Source: Dyella acidiphila (GTDB lineage Bacteria; Pseudomonadota; Gammaproteobacteria; Xanthomonadales; Rhodanobacteraceae). From it: 64,000 nt of DNA. The DNA lies in contig NZ_JACZZA010000010.1 in the NCBI RefSeq assembly GCF_014863405.1, positions 1 to 64,000 on the forward strand. The letters are read 5' to 3'. A model generated the notes under the pieces. It had not been told where the DNA came from and did not search any database. It was given only the letters and a program-made list of their open reading frames with translations. Of the stretch, positions 7,497 through 16,851 are shown in pieces (positions within the stretch are counted from its first letter, which is position 1; each line of letters opens with the position of its first letter). The position numbers and the translations under genes are program-made.

Positions 7497-10316
7497 ATGA
7501 TGGCCGAGACCCTTACACCCGATGCCTTCGCGCCCGTGTTCGAGCATTTCACCGCTACCGTGCGCACTGCGTTGGGCAAACGCCTGGCTGCGATGGCGGG
7601 ACTCGATGCCGGGGAAGTATTGCTGATCCGCAAGGCTGCCGACGAAGCGCTGCGTGCCAACGCACGACTCAAGCTAAATCGCGTACTGCTGCTGGAATTG
7701 CATGCGGCCAATCGATGCGGCCAGCTGACTGCGGAAAGCGATACGGATCGCCACGATCAATTTGTCGACTATGCGCAGCAAGCCGAATTTACCGATCACC
7801 TGGATCAACGTTATCCGGCCTTGCATCGGCGCCTGCAGCGATCTCTCGAACAGCAAGCCGGCGCGATCGAGGCCCTCGCCTCTCGCCTGGCCACCGATCG
7901 CGCCTTGCTGACGCACTTCTTCGGTCGTGCGGCCGGGCGCCTCATGGCGCTGAGCCTGGGGCAAGGCGATCTCCATGCCGGTGGCCACACGGTGGCACGG
8001 CTGTCGCTGGAAGCCGGCGAGATTATGTACAAGCCGCGCTCGCTGCGTGTCGATATGGCGCTGGATAGCTTTTTGCAGCGCGTATTCGGCGAAATCAACG
8101 AGCGCATCCGCGTGCCCGAGGTCATTGACCGGGGCCATTACGGCTGGGTTTCTTTCGTCGTCCATCGCTATTGCGAAGGCGAGCAGGAGCTGCAGGCGTT
8201 TTATCTGCGGCTCGGCCATTGGCTGGCAGTACTGCGCTTGCTCGGTGGTACCGATATTCATCACGAAAACCTGATTGCTGCCGGCCCGATGCCGGTGGTT
8301 ATCGATGCCGAAAGCCTGTTCGCCGTAATTCCGAAACCGGCCGCTTCCGGTGGCGGCCTGGCGCACGATGCTGCGCAGATGCTGATCGCCGGCTCTGTTT
8401 TGCGCACTGGCATAGTGCCCTTCCGTGCCTCGGATGCGGGCTTCGACGGCGCCGATCTTTCGGCGGCCGGCGCGCTGCCCAATCAGCAGCCGAAGGTGCA
8501 GATTCCCGTAATCGTCGATGCGGGCACCACCGAGGCGCGGTTAAAGCTGGTCGATACCGATATCGTCCATGCCCAGAATCATCCGAGTGCCCTTCCCCAG
8601 GTTTCCGCTTATTGGAGCCAGATAAGCGAGGGATTCCTGGCGGCCTCCCATATCCTGCGCGACCTCGACGCAAGCGGCGTGCTCGAAGCATGGCTGCGGG
8701 ATTTTGAAGGCTGCCCGGTACGCGATCTTCGGCTGCCCACGCAGACGTATGTGGAGCTTGGCCGCATGCTGTGGCATCCGGCATCGCTGCACGATGAGGC
8801 CAAGGCGATCGAGCGCGCCCGCGATCTTTTCTCCCGCAATGCCGCCATTACTGCGGTAACCGCATCCACGCCCGCGGAAATCAGCGGCACGATCGACGAT
8901 CTGTTGTATGGCGATATTCCGGTTTTCGTGGCTCCATTGAAGCGCTCACGCATCGATGCCGCCCTGGCGGACTGGCGCGCGATGCGGATCGACCTGGAAG
9001 AGCTGACCATTCGCTGCGCGCTGGTCACCACCGAACTCAACCGGCGCGGCAACCTGCCCGACCCGGTCAGCGATGGCCGTCTTTGCCGTGCACAAGCACC
9101 GCATGCCGAGCAGTTGGATGCACGCCGCCGCAAGCTGGCCGCAGATGTGGTCGAGCGCCTGCTGAAACTTTCCGTGTCCGGCGCCGACGGCTCGGTGACC
9201 TGGATTACGCCGGAAACCACGACGGAAGGCTGGTTTATCCAACCGCTGCAGGGCGATATCTACTTCGGGCTCGGCGGCGTTACCGTCGCGCTCGCCGGCT
9301 ACCTGCGCGAAGTGCACGATGGCCGCGCCAACCCGGTGCCAGGCATTGAGGCAGCATTGAATGGCGCCCTGCATACCCTCACGGCGCTTGAAGCAATCCA
9401 GCCGCCCCGAAATATCGGCGGTTTTGCCGGCTACGGCGCCCAGATCTGGACCTGGCTGACATTGCGCGAGCTGCTGCAGCGCCCCGAATTGATCGAGCGC
9501 GCCGTGGCCAGCGCCGAAGCACTGGAAGCGAAAGGCCTGCACGGCGACGACGGCTTCGACATCATCGACGGTGCCGCCGGTGTCATCGTGCCTTTACTGG
9601 GCCTGGCAGACGCCACGGGCGATGCACGCTGGCTGGCATTGGCTGCGCGGGCGGCTGAGCATCTGGAGAACACCGCGGTAATCGACGCCCTCGGCGCACG
9701 CTGGATGACTCGATTCGAGCAGGCAATTGGCGGATTTTCCCATGGCGCCACCGGCATCGGCTGGGCCCTTGCTCGCCTTGCTGCGTCCGCAGCAGGCAGC
9801 GCGGCCGACCGCAGCCGCTGGAGTGCGCTGGCCGACGCCGCGTTCGCGTTCGAGGATTCGCTCTACGAAGAAAGCTGCGGCAACTGGATCGACAAGCGTC
9901 ACCCGGAACTCAACAAGAGCCACGATACCTGGTGCAACGGCAGCGTCGGCATCGGCCTTGCGGCGGCGGATCTCTATGCGCGCAGCGGCGATGCGCGCCA
10001 TCTGCAGCGGCTGCGGCGTGCAACAGTGGCAGCGCGTGGCAAGTGGGGCATCAGCCACACCTTGTGCCATGGCGATTTTTCGCTGTGGGAACTACAAATG
10101 CGCGCTGCTGCGCTCGATCCCGTTGCTTGCGCCGAAGACCTGACCGAATCGGCGGCGCATGTTATTTCGTCGATCGAAGAGCAGCGCGGCATTGTCACCG
10201 GCAGAGCGCGCGCCGCGTTTACACCGGGCTTGATGAACGGGCTTGCGGGCGCCGTGCACGGACTGAGCCGATTGCATCCGGAATGTACGCTGCCCTCGCC
10301 ACTGCTATTGGAATGA
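7497..10316 (+). CDS. lanM: class II lanthipeptide synthetase LanM
   Basis: 939 residues from ATG 7497 (AGGAAGG upstream; the second ATG at 7500 is an alternative). The N-terminal half is the LanM dehydratase domain (DUF4135 type), a kinase-like fold that phosphorylates and eliminates Ser/Thr: the lysine motif MYKPRSLRVD near 177, GGTDIHHENL near 249 and VIDAESLF near 267 are all present. The C-terminal part (from about 600) is a LanC-like cyclase: SHGATGIGW near 747, WCNGSVGIG near 811 and LCHGDFS near 856 provide the zinc ligands Cys, Cys and His. The length is typical of the family. Both domains look intact, so it should install lanthionine rings in the two upstream peptides. No lanT or other export gene follows: the next gene is convergent. 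Confidence 0.95.
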   Translation: MMAETLTPDAFAPVFEHFTATVRTALGKRLAAMAGLDAGEVLLIRKAADEALRANARLKLNRVLLLELHAANRCGQLTAESDTDRHDQFVDYAQQAEFTDHLDQRYPALHRRLQRSLEQQAGAIEALASRLATDRALLTHFFGRAAGRLMALSLGQGDLHAGGHTVARLSLEAGEIMYKPRSLRVDMALDSFLQRVFGEINERIRVPEVIDRGHYGWVSFVVHRYCEGEQELQAFYLRLGHWLAVLRLLGGTDIHHENLIAAGPMPVVIDAESLFAVIPKPAASGGGLAHDAAQMLIAGSVLRTGIVPFRASDAGFDGADLSAAGALPNQQPKVQIPVIVDAGTTEARLKLVDTDIVHAQNHPSALPQVSAYWSQISEGFLAASHILRDLDASGVLEAWLRDFEGCPVRDLRLPTQTYVELGRMLWHPASLHDEAKAIERARDLFSRNAAITAVTASTPAEISGTIDDLLYGDIPVFVAPLKRSRIDAALADWRAMRIDLEELTIRCALVTTELNRRGNLPDPVSDGRLCRAQAPHAEQLDARRRKLAADVVERLLKLSVSGADGSVTWITPETTTEGWFIQPLQGDIYFGLGGVTVALAGYLREVHDGRANPVPGIEAALNGALHTLTALEAIQPPRNIGGFAGYGAQIWTWLTLRELLQRPELIERAVASAEALEAKGLHGDDGFDIIDGAAGVIVPLLGLADATGDARWLALAARAAEHLENTAVIDALGARWMTRFEQAIGGFSHGATGIGWALARLAASAAGSAADRSRWSALADAAFAFEDSLYEESCGNWIDKRHPELNKSHDTWCNGSVGIGLAAADLYARSGDARHLQRLRRATVAARGKWGISHTLCHGDFSLWELQMRAAALDPVACAEDLTESAAHVISSIEEQRGIVTGRARAAFTPGLMNGLAGAVHGLSRLHPECTLPSPLLLE

Positions 10317-10347
10317 CGGCTGGGCGCGATGGCCTGCCGCCCCCGTC

Positions 10348-11193
10348 CTACACAATCGGCACCTGGCTGATATTGTTCTTCGGATCCATCCAGAACGATT
10401 CATTGACGAAACGTCCGAAGATTTCCCGCGGCAGGATCGAAGCCCGCTCCACCGGCTCGACCTTCGGCCTTACGGTATGCAGCCCAGGCATGCCCACCCG
10501 CGCATCGAATTCATCGGCGTTATAGGCAATATGGTCGAAGTCGTGCTCGAACCAGGGCTCGCCGATAAACTGGTATACCGCGCGCATCGCCGCAGCCGGG
10601 TTGCGCACCAGGCTTTCATAGGTCAGCAGCAATAAATGCCCCGGCGCGTACTGGCCATAGAACGCATCCTTGGTGGCCTGGAAGGCGAAGCCCACCATGC
10701 CGCGCGGATCGGTCAGCGCCTCGATGCGCGAATACACGGTGGTATTGGTATCGAAGCGGAACACCTTGCTGACGCCGACCGGCTGTTTGCGCACAAGCCG
10801 CTCCATGCTGTCCAGCACCCATGACAACTGCCGCACGCAGGCGATGACCTTGGCCTGCGGGAACAAGGTATCGAGCAGAGACATGCGGCTGCACCACAGC
10901 CGGCTGGTGTCGAATACGAGATCGGCGTCGCCATAGCCTTCGTAGAAGTTGTGGACCAGGCCGCGCAGCATGGCAACGCGCTGTTCGTCGGAGACGTCGA
11001 AGGAAAAGTCGTTTTTGCTGCTGGCCTCGGCGATCACCATGCCCATGATGTCGGCCAGCGGGCTGGTCATGCCGGCGCGAAAGCGCGGGTTCTGGTTGAG
11101 GATGGCGGCCAGCAGCGTGCTGCCCGAGCGTGGCAGCCCCGAAATGAAATGGAACTTCCGGCCTGGCTTGGCGACCTCCGGTGCGGCTGGCAT
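10348..11193 (-). CDS. PAPS-dependent sulfotransferase family protein
   Basis: 281 residues. FISGLPRSGSTLLAAIL (residues about 16-32) is the 5'-phosphosulfate-binding loop of the sulfotransferase family. VIACVRQLSWVLDSM, near the middle, matches the 3'-phosphate-binding region, and LLLTYESLVRNPAAAM the later conserved segment. No signal or membrane segment, so it is cytoplasmic. The ribosome binding site is GAGGAGAG before ATG 11193. It lies 81 bases downstream of the LacI gene on the same strand, so it could be the last gene of the sugar locus. It converges on lanM with 31 bases between stops, so tailoring of the lanthipeptide by sulfation is conceivable but unsupported. Substrate unknown. 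Confidence 0.85.
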   Translation of the reverse strand: MPAAPEVAKPGRKFHFISGLPRSGSTLLAAILNQNPRFRAGMTSPLADIMGMVIAEASSKNDFSFDVSDEQRVAMLRGLVHNFYEGYGDADLVFDTSRLWCSRMSLLDTLFPQAKVIACVRQLSWVLDSMERLVRKQPVGVSKVFRFDTNTTVYSRIEALTDPRGMVGFAFQATKDAFYGQYAPGHLLLLTYESLVRNPAAAMRAVYQFIGEPWFEHDFDHIAYNADEFDARVGMPGLHTVRPKVEPVERASILPREIFGRFVNESFWMDPKNNISQVPIV

Positions 11194-11274
11194 GCGGGCA
11201 CTCTCCTCTGGGTCGATACGGCAAATGGCTAAAACGCGGCGCCCTCTTTGGGGGCTATGCCGGATGGTACGCGA

Positions 11275-12288
11275 TCAGGGCTGTGCGGTAGGCGCAGTGG
11301 AGGCGCGGATGCACATCTTGTAGTCGACCTCGACCATCCTGGCCTCGCCCTTGTTGAGTACGCGCAACAGCAGTTCCTGGGTGGCGCGCCGGCCCATCTC
11401 GCGCACCGGCTGGTGGATGGTGGTGAGCGGCGGCCACACCTGCGTGGCGATGGTCGTATCGTCGAAGCCGCAAATGGAAATATCGCGCGGCACCGCCACG
11501 CCCGCTTCGGCCGCGGCCCAGATCGCGCCCACCGCCATATCGTCGTCGGCTGCAAAGATCGCGGTTGGCCGCTGCGGCAAGGCCAGCAGCTGGCGCATGG
11601 CGTCCACGCCCGATTCGAAGGAAAAGCGGCCCTGCACCATATAAGTGGAGTCTTCTTCCAGCCCTGCCCGCTTGAGCCCATCGCGATAGCCGGCCATGCG
11701 CCAGATACCGGCGCCATGCTCCGGATCGCCCAGAATGTGCGCGATGCGGCGATGACCGAGCGATACCAGGTGCTCCACCATGGCCGCGGCCGCCTCGCGC
11801 TCGCGCAGCATCACGCCGATGCAGTTTTCCGGCTGGCGCGGTGCGATCGAGGCGAACGGCAGGTCGTGCTTGTGCAGGCAGGCCAGCAGCTGTGGATGGT
11901 CGGTGAGCGGCGGCGTCAGGATCAGGCCGTCGGGCTGGTGCCGCGTGAGGATGTCCTCGACTCGCTCGACGAAGTCGGCGGCGGTGGAGACCAGCGGCTG
12001 CACCATCATGCTGTAGTGCTGGGCCTCGCAGGCTTCCAGCACGCCGGCCTGTACTTCCATGATGTAGCTGGGCGAGCGGTTGTCGTACAGCAGGCCGATC
12101 ATGAAGGAGCGATTGGCCGCCAGGCTGCGTGCCGAGGTGAGCGGCCGATAGTTGAGCTCCGCCACGACGGAAAGCACCCGCTGGCGCAGGGACTCACTCA
12201 CGTTGGGATCGTTATTGAGCACCCGCGAAATGGTTTTTTTCGACGTCCCCACGGTGCGGGCGACGTCGCTGATGGTCACACGCGTCAT
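11275..12288 (-). CDS. LacI-family transcriptional regulator
   Basis: 337 residues from ATG 12288 (MTRVTISDVARTVGTSKKTI); the open frame extends 14 codons further up, but that overlaps the upstream gene's end without a better start. The N-terminal HTH has the canonical ISDVARTVGTSKKTISRVLN and hinge helix LTSARSLAANRS. A periplasmic-binding-protein-like sugar domain follows, with HRRIAHILGDPEH, AIFAADDDMAVGAI and ISICGFDD. It begins 16 bases after the glucosaminidase gene, so it belongs to that operon and probably controls it. A palindrome TTGTCACCGGTGTCAA upstream of glucokinase (21440-21455) is of the type these repressors bind. Confidence 0.92.
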   Translation of the reverse strand: MTRVTISDVARTVGTSKKTISRVLNNDPNVSESLRQRVLSVVAELNYRPLTSARSLAANRSFMIGLLYDNRSPSYIMEVQAGVLEACEAQHYSMMVQPLVSTAADFVERVEDILTRHQPDGLILTPPLTDHPQLLACLHKHDLPFASIAPRQPENCIGVMLREREAAAAMVEHLVSLGHRRIAHILGDPEHGAGIWRMAGYRDGLKRAGLEEDSTYMVQGRFSFESGVDAMRQLLALPQRPTAIFAADDDMAVGAIWAAAEAGVAVPRDISICGFDDTTIATQVWPPLTTIHQPVREMGRRATQELLLRVLNKGEARMVEVDYKMCIRASTAPTAQP

Positions 12289-12304
12289 GCAAGTCTGGCC
12301 TGGT

Positions 12305-15034
12305 TCAATGCGTCGGTTCCTGCGCAGCATCGGTCCGGTGCTCGACGGCTACCGGTACGTTCCGGGTGGGAACGTTCCATCCGCTCACTTCGATGACCGG
12401 CGGCGCACTCCCCTGCCCGGCGTAATGCGCGGTCAGGGTCAGCGATTCGCCGGGCCATAGCGTTACATCATTGTCACTCCACAGCACCGGCAGCGCCAGC
12501 TGGCCGCCGGCGGCGCGCCGGATCGCAAGATGCTGGAACAGCGCCACGGCTTTGGATGACGCCGGCAGCGTAAGCGTCACGCTCACCGTGTTCTCGCCGC
12601 CCGCTTGCTGCAGCGTGGCGTGAACCTCGCTTGCCGTGGCGGGCAAGGATTGCAAGGCGGTCAGGTCTGCATAGTGCGTCACCGGCGTGAGATACCAGTT
12701 CGAATGCGGCCAGTCGAGCTGGTCGGCCTGGGTGGAAAGCCAATACACGTTGCGGCTGAGCGGCTTGCCGTCGGCGGAAGCCAGTTCGAGTTCGACGAAA
12801 TAGGTCCGTGACAAACGCGGGAGCGCCGGCAGCACGGTCAGCTGCTGCGTGTGGTTGCCTTCGAGGTCGATGTCTTGCAGGTGCTTCTCGTATTGCACGC
12901 TGCCATCCAGGTTGCGCACATGGATATTCGCCTGCAAGCCATGCTCATCGGTAAGGGTCTGGTTGACCAGCACGATCGCGCCGGTGTCATAGGAATATTG
13001 AATATGCAGCGGCTCGTTGGCCTTCTTCGCGCCGAAGTAGGCGCCGGCCGGATTCAAGAAGTAGTCGTACAGATGCCAGTGCAGCGACGGCCACGCATTG
13101 TTGAGCATCCAGTAGATCACGCCGGTGGATGGCTTGGCGGCATCCATGTGCGCATTGAATGCTTCGAACTGGGCGCGAACGTTGTCGTAATTGTCGAGCT
13201 GGGCCTTGGCCACGTAATCCGCAAGATTTTTCACGGCGCCATAGCGTGCAGCCAGCGCCGTATCGAACGGCTCGATGCGTGCGAACGGCGACCAGTCCGC
13301 AGAAGCGTGGTATTGCCGCAGCTGCGGGTATTTCCACAAGGTTTCCAGTTCCGGTGGTGACAGCATCTGGGTCAGGTCTTCCAGCCGCGGGATATCGGCA
13401 CCGGCGCTTACTTCCGAATCGAAGCCAAAAGCGCCACCCAGCTTGTCCGCATACCAGTACACCGGCGGAATCCAGTCGTAAGGTCCGGCCATCTTCATAC
13501 CGGAGGAACCGGTCTCGGCCGTGCCCTGGTCGGAGGCGGCAGCGACGATCGGTGTCTGCCAGTCCTGTGCCTGCAAGGTATCCACATACATCTTGGCGAG
13601 CGCAGCGGGCGGTGCATTATCGCTACCGATCAGGAAGCCGATTATCGACGGATGATTGCGCAGCAGGCGCGCTTCGCTGGCCATGGAGGCTTGCGCCACG
13701 GCTTCATCCGCGGCATCCCACGGTGCGCCGCCGGTCTTGGCCGCCGATTCCCACTTGTCGCAGCACTCCCAGCCGGCCAGGATCATGATGCCGTAACGGT
13801 CGGCGAGATCGTAGAAGCGCGCGTTTTCCAGCTTGCCTTCGCTGCGGATCGTGTTCAGCCCGAGGTTCTGCACGTAGCTGAATTCAGTCTCCATGCGCTG
13901 CGGATCGTCGCGCAGAAACATATCCGGCGCCCAGCCGCCACCGCGAATCAAGACCGGCTTGCCATTGACGAAGAACAGGCGATAGCCCTGCGCGGTGAGC
14001 TTGGAGCTGACGCTGCGTATGCCGAATGTTGCATCGGCCTGATCGGAGGTTGCGCCATCGACCGTGGCGGTCATCTGCAAGGTATACAGCGGGTGCTCGC
14101 CCATGCCGATCGGCCACCACACTTTCGGATGGCTCAGGTCCAGGCCCGGATCGGTGCTGGGCGTAAACGATACGGTCTGCGTCTGATTGGGAGCGAGCTG
14201 GATCGTCTTGCGCAATGAAACACCGGCCACCACGCCGCTAACCGTTGCTTCGTGCGCTACCGTATCGAGATTGCGTACTTCCACTTTGACGGTCAGGGCG
14301 GCGTGGGCAAGATCGGGGAGCGACAGCGCCGAGCTTACCTGCGGGAAGCGCAGCTCCACCGGGCCGGTCTGCACGATATCCACGCCCCGCCACGGGCCCA
14401 TATTGTTGTCCGGCGGCGTGGGGTTCCAATCGACCCAGCCGATCGAAAGACTCCGGCGCGGATCCCCCGGATGCACATTCAGCGCAAGAACGTTACCGCC
14501 GGCGTGCACCCACGGCGTTACGTCGAATTCCTGCACCGGATAAGCACCGGCGACGTTCGCATGATCGGCGACGAGATGCCCGTTCACCCACAGGTCGGCA
14601 CTCGCGATCATGCCGTTGGTGCGCAGCAAGGTGTGCAGCGAGCGAGCACCGTCGGCAAGCGCGAACTCGCTGCGATACCACCACGGATTCACGAACAGGT
14701 TGCCGCTGGCATCGGGTACCTGCACCGCGCGCAGGTTGTCGCTGTAGAACACATCTTTGTAAACGCCATTCTCCAGCAAACCTGCCATCACCGTGGCGCG
14801 GCCGCTGACCGGATACCAGCCATCGGTGGAAAAGCCGGCACGGGAGATCTCGGCACCGGCTTGCTGCGCCTTGTCGCTGGACTGGATCTGCCAATTGGCG
14901 ACGGCCGTGATCGAACCCGCGCCGCCATGTACCTGGGTTGGCGCGTAAGCGTTTGCGGCATGAGCGGGCGACAGGCCTGCCGAAGCTGCGAGCGCCGCCA
15001 TCGTCAGGAGCATGGATTGAGTGAGGATTCGCAT
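12305..15034 (-). CDS. csxA: exo-beta-D-glucosaminidase (GH2, CsxA-like)
   Basis: 909 residues from ATG 15034, with a signal peptide (MRILTQSMLLTMAALAASAG, cleavage after about AHA). It closely follows the Amycolatopsis CsxA pattern (from memory): GWYPVSGRATVMAGLLENG near the N-terminus, GSDNAPPAAL with the acid Asp near 470, and FDSEVSAGADIP with the nucleophile Glu near 541, then GVIYWMLNNAWPSLHWHLYD and KKANEPLHIQYSYD. CsxA releases glucosamine from the non-reducing end of chitosan oligomers. An Asp acid instead of Glu is typical of this branch and separates it from beta-mannosidase. It starts 4 bases after the permease stop. The open frame extends upstream to 15304, but that part overlaps the permease and has no signal. 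Confidence 0.9.
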   Translation of the reverse strand: MRILTQSMLLTMAALAASAGLSPAHAANAYAPTQVHGGAGSITAVANWQIQSSDKAQQAGAEISRAGFSTDGWYPVSGRATVMAGLLENGVYKDVFYSDNLRAVQVPDASGNLFVNPWWYRSEFALADGARSLHTLLRTNGMIASADLWVNGHLVADHANVAGAYPVQEFDVTPWVHAGGNVLALNVHPGDPRRSLSIGWVDWNPTPPDNNMGPWRGVDIVQTGPVELRFPQVSSALSLPDLAHAALTVKVEVRNLDTVAHEATVSGVVAGVSLRKTIQLAPNQTQTVSFTPSTDPGLDLSHPKVWWPIGMGEHPLYTLQMTATVDGATSDQADATFGIRSVSSKLTAQGYRLFFVNGKPVLIRGGGWAPDMFLRDDPQRMETEFSYVQNLGLNTIRSEGKLENARFYDLADRYGIMILAGWECCDKWESAAKTGGAPWDAADEAVAQASMASEARLLRNHPSIIGFLIGSDNAPPAALAKMYVDTLQAQDWQTPIVAAASDQGTAETGSSGMKMAGPYDWIPPVYWYADKLGGAFGFDSEVSAGADIPRLEDLTQMLSPPELETLWKYPQLRQYHASADWSPFARIEPFDTALAARYGAVKNLADYVAKAQLDNYDNVRAQFEAFNAHMDAAKPSTGVIYWMLNNAWPSLHWHLYDYFLNPAGAYFGAKKANEPLHIQYSYDTGAIVLVNQTLTDEHGLQANIHVRNLDGSVQYEKHLQDIDLEGNHTQQLTVLPALPRLSRTYFVELELASADGKPLSRNVYWLSTQADQLDWPHSNWYLTPVTHYADLTALQSLPATASEVHATLQQAGGENTVSVTLTLPASSKAVALFQHLAIRRAAGGQLALPVLWSDNDVTLWPGESLTLTAHYAGQGSAPPVIEVSGWNVPTRNVPVAVEHRTDAAQEPTH

Positions 15035-15038
15035 GGCG

Positions 15039-16427
15039 TCAGTGATTCTCAAGATAGGCTTCGCGAATTTCCACGGGTGCGAACGGCCAGGATCGATTGA
15101 CCTTGGCCCAGATCGCAAACACCACCAGGCCGGCGACGATCCAGGCGCCGGACAGCAGCAGCGACAAGACAGAAGCCGATACGTACACGTAGATCCAGCC
15201 CAGCAGCGCGATCGCGCACGGCACCGGATATAGCCACTGCTTATACGGCCGCTCGAGCATGGGCTGGCGCCTGCGCAACACCGCCAGCGCCGCGATCTGC
15301 GCAACGGACTGCACGATGATGCTCGCGGCCAGCAGCATATTGATCACTTCAGTCAAGTCGAAGAACGTGCCGATCGCCGTCACCACGCCCATGGTGAGCA
15401 GCGCCACATGGGGAAAGCCGTGCTTCGTATGCAGCTTGCCGAATACCGACAGGAACACCTTTTCGTGCGCCGCCTGGAACGGCACGCGCGAGCCGCCCAG
15501 CAGGCCGGCAAATACCGAGGCGAAGGCGGTGATGATGATCAGGACGGTCATCAGCGCCGCCGCCGTATGTCCCCAGCTGCGCTCCACCACTAATGAGGCC
15601 ACCGATTGCGACTTGGCGATGTCCTGCCACGGCGCCACGCCGAGCACGCTGATATTGAGCGCGAGGTATACGCACATCATCGCGATCACTGACACGATGA
15701 TGGAGCCTGGCATGGTGCGGCCCGGATTGCGCAGTTCGTCGCCCATGTAGGCGGTGGTGGAATAGCCCAGGTAATCGTAGATACCGAGAATCAGCCCCGC
15801 GCCCAGCCCTATGAAAAAGTGCCCGCCGAACATGCCGTGCGGATAGCTGAAGGCATAGCTCGCATGGAAATCCGAAAAGCCCGCTGCGGTAACACCGATG
15901 ACCGACAGCAGCATGATCACCCACAGCGCGATGGTGATGGTGCGAATCGATTCGATCCGCCGGTACAGCAGCAAGGTGACCAGGCCGGTCGCGGCCACGC
16001 TGACCAGGTGTACCGGCCACCAGCCCATGTGCGGGAAAAAGAACTCCAGGTACTCGACCATGCCGATGATGCCGGTCGACATCAGCAGCGGAATCGTCAG
16101 CAGCACTGTCCAGATAAACAGGAACGGCATCAGCTTGCCGGTGCGGTACTGGAAGGCTTCGCGCAGATAGACATAAGTGCCGCCGGAACCGGGCATGGCC
16201 GCGCCCAGTTCGGCCCAGACCATGCCGTCGGCCACTGCGAGAATAGCCCCGGCGATCCAGCCGAGCACCGCCTGCGGACCGCCCATGGTGGCCAGCATGA
16301 TCGGGATGGTGATGAACGGCCCGATGCCGCACATCTGGGTCATGTTGATCGCCGTGGCTGAGAACAGGCCAATGGAGCGGTGGAAGTGGCCGTCGCGGGC
16401 GGATCGAGTGGTTTGGGGATGCTGCAT
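15039..16427 (-). CDS. APC-superfamily amino acid/amine permease
   Basis: 462 residues with about 12 hydrophobic segments. The first helix carries the APC hallmark unwound region GIGPFITIPIM, with AELGAAMPGSGGTYVYLREAF in helix 3, both typical of amino-acid/polyamine antiporters. The ribosome binding site AAGGCTGAC precedes ATG 16427. The neighbouring csxA starts 4 bases after its stop, so they are translated together. In this setting a role in uptake of glucosamine or another amino sugar across the inner membrane is plausible, but the substrate cannot be read from the sequence. Confidence 0.88.
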   Translation of the reverse strand: MQHPQTTRSARDGHFHRSIGLFSATAINMTQMCGIGPFITIPIMLATMGGPQAVLGWIAGAILAVADGMVWAELGAAMPGSGGTYVYLREAFQYRTGKLMPFLFIWTVLLTIPLLMSTGIIGMVEYLEFFFPHMGWWPVHLVSVAATGLVTLLLYRRIESIRTITIALWVIMLLSVIGVTAAGFSDFHASYAFSYPHGMFGGHFFIGLGAGLILGIYDYLGYSTTAYMGDELRNPGRTMPGSIIVSVIAMMCVYLALNISVLGVAPWQDIAKSQSVASLVVERSWGHTAAALMTVLIIITAFASVFAGLLGGSRVPFQAAHEKVFLSVFGKLHTKHGFPHVALLTMGVVTAIGTFFDLTEVINMLLAASIIVQSVAQIAALAVLRRRQPMLERPYKQWLYPVPCAIALLGWIYVYVSASVLSLLLSGAWIVAGLVVFAIWAKVNRSWPFAPVEIREAYLENH

Positions 16428-16473
16428 GTCAGCCTTGCTTTAATGATGCACGGTTGGAATGGTGCGGAACTGC

Positions 16474-16505
16474 GTTGCTGCGTTGCTGCGTTGCTGCGTT
16501 GCTGA
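16474..16505. repeat. short tandem repeat, four 8-bp units (GTTGCTGC)
   Basis: Four head-to-tail copies of GTTGCTGC (the last ends in A) lie 47 bases upstream of the permease start, within its probable 5' leader. Such octamer tracts can change copy number by slippage. Confidence 0.85.
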
Positions 16506-16546
16506 TTGAAGCACGGCTGCTCAAGAGCAACACCTCACCCCTTCCC

Positions 16547-16810
16547 CGTCGTCCCGGCGCAGGCCGGGACCCAGCAACTTCAAGAACCTCAAGTCACTGG
16601 ACCCCGGCTTTCGCCGGGGTGACGAGCTGAACATCGAGGCACTGGACTCCGGATTTCGCCGAGGTGACGCGCTGAGCATCGAGGCACTGGACTCCGCTTT
16701 CGCCGGGGTGACGAGCTGAGCATCGAGGCACTGGACTCCGGCTTTCGCCGGGGTGACGAGCTGAGCATCGAGGCACTGAACTCCGCTTTCACCGCGGTGA
16801 CGCGCTGAGC
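16547..16810. repeat. REP-like element with its right arm amplified into five 45-bp tandem units
   Basis: A REP-like inverted pair is visible: CGTCGTCCCGGCGCAGGCCG (16547 onward) against CCCCGGCTTTCGCCGGGGTG (16601 onward). The right arm is then repeated. Units start at CACTGG at 16595, 16640, 16685, 16729 and 16774 and are 45, 45, 44, 45 and about 37 bp. Each unit contains a CCGGCTTTCGCCGG hairpin followed by TGACGAGCTGAGCATCGAGG. The array sits between the receptor stop and the permease leader on the minus strand. No spacer diversity, so it is not a CRISPR. Confidence 0.88.
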
Positions 16811-16851
16811 GCCAAGTCGCCGGGCGTCGGCCTGCGCCTGTGTGCTGGGCA

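Noticed and set aside
15035-15304. N-terminal extension of the glucosaminidase by 90 residues
   Set aside because: It overlaps the permease, is Cys/Arg-rich nonsense, and the internal ATG 15034 gives a proper signal peptide.
16595-16810. CRISPR array
   Set aside because: Units are contiguous 45-bp tandem copies without unique spacers, and no cas genes are present.
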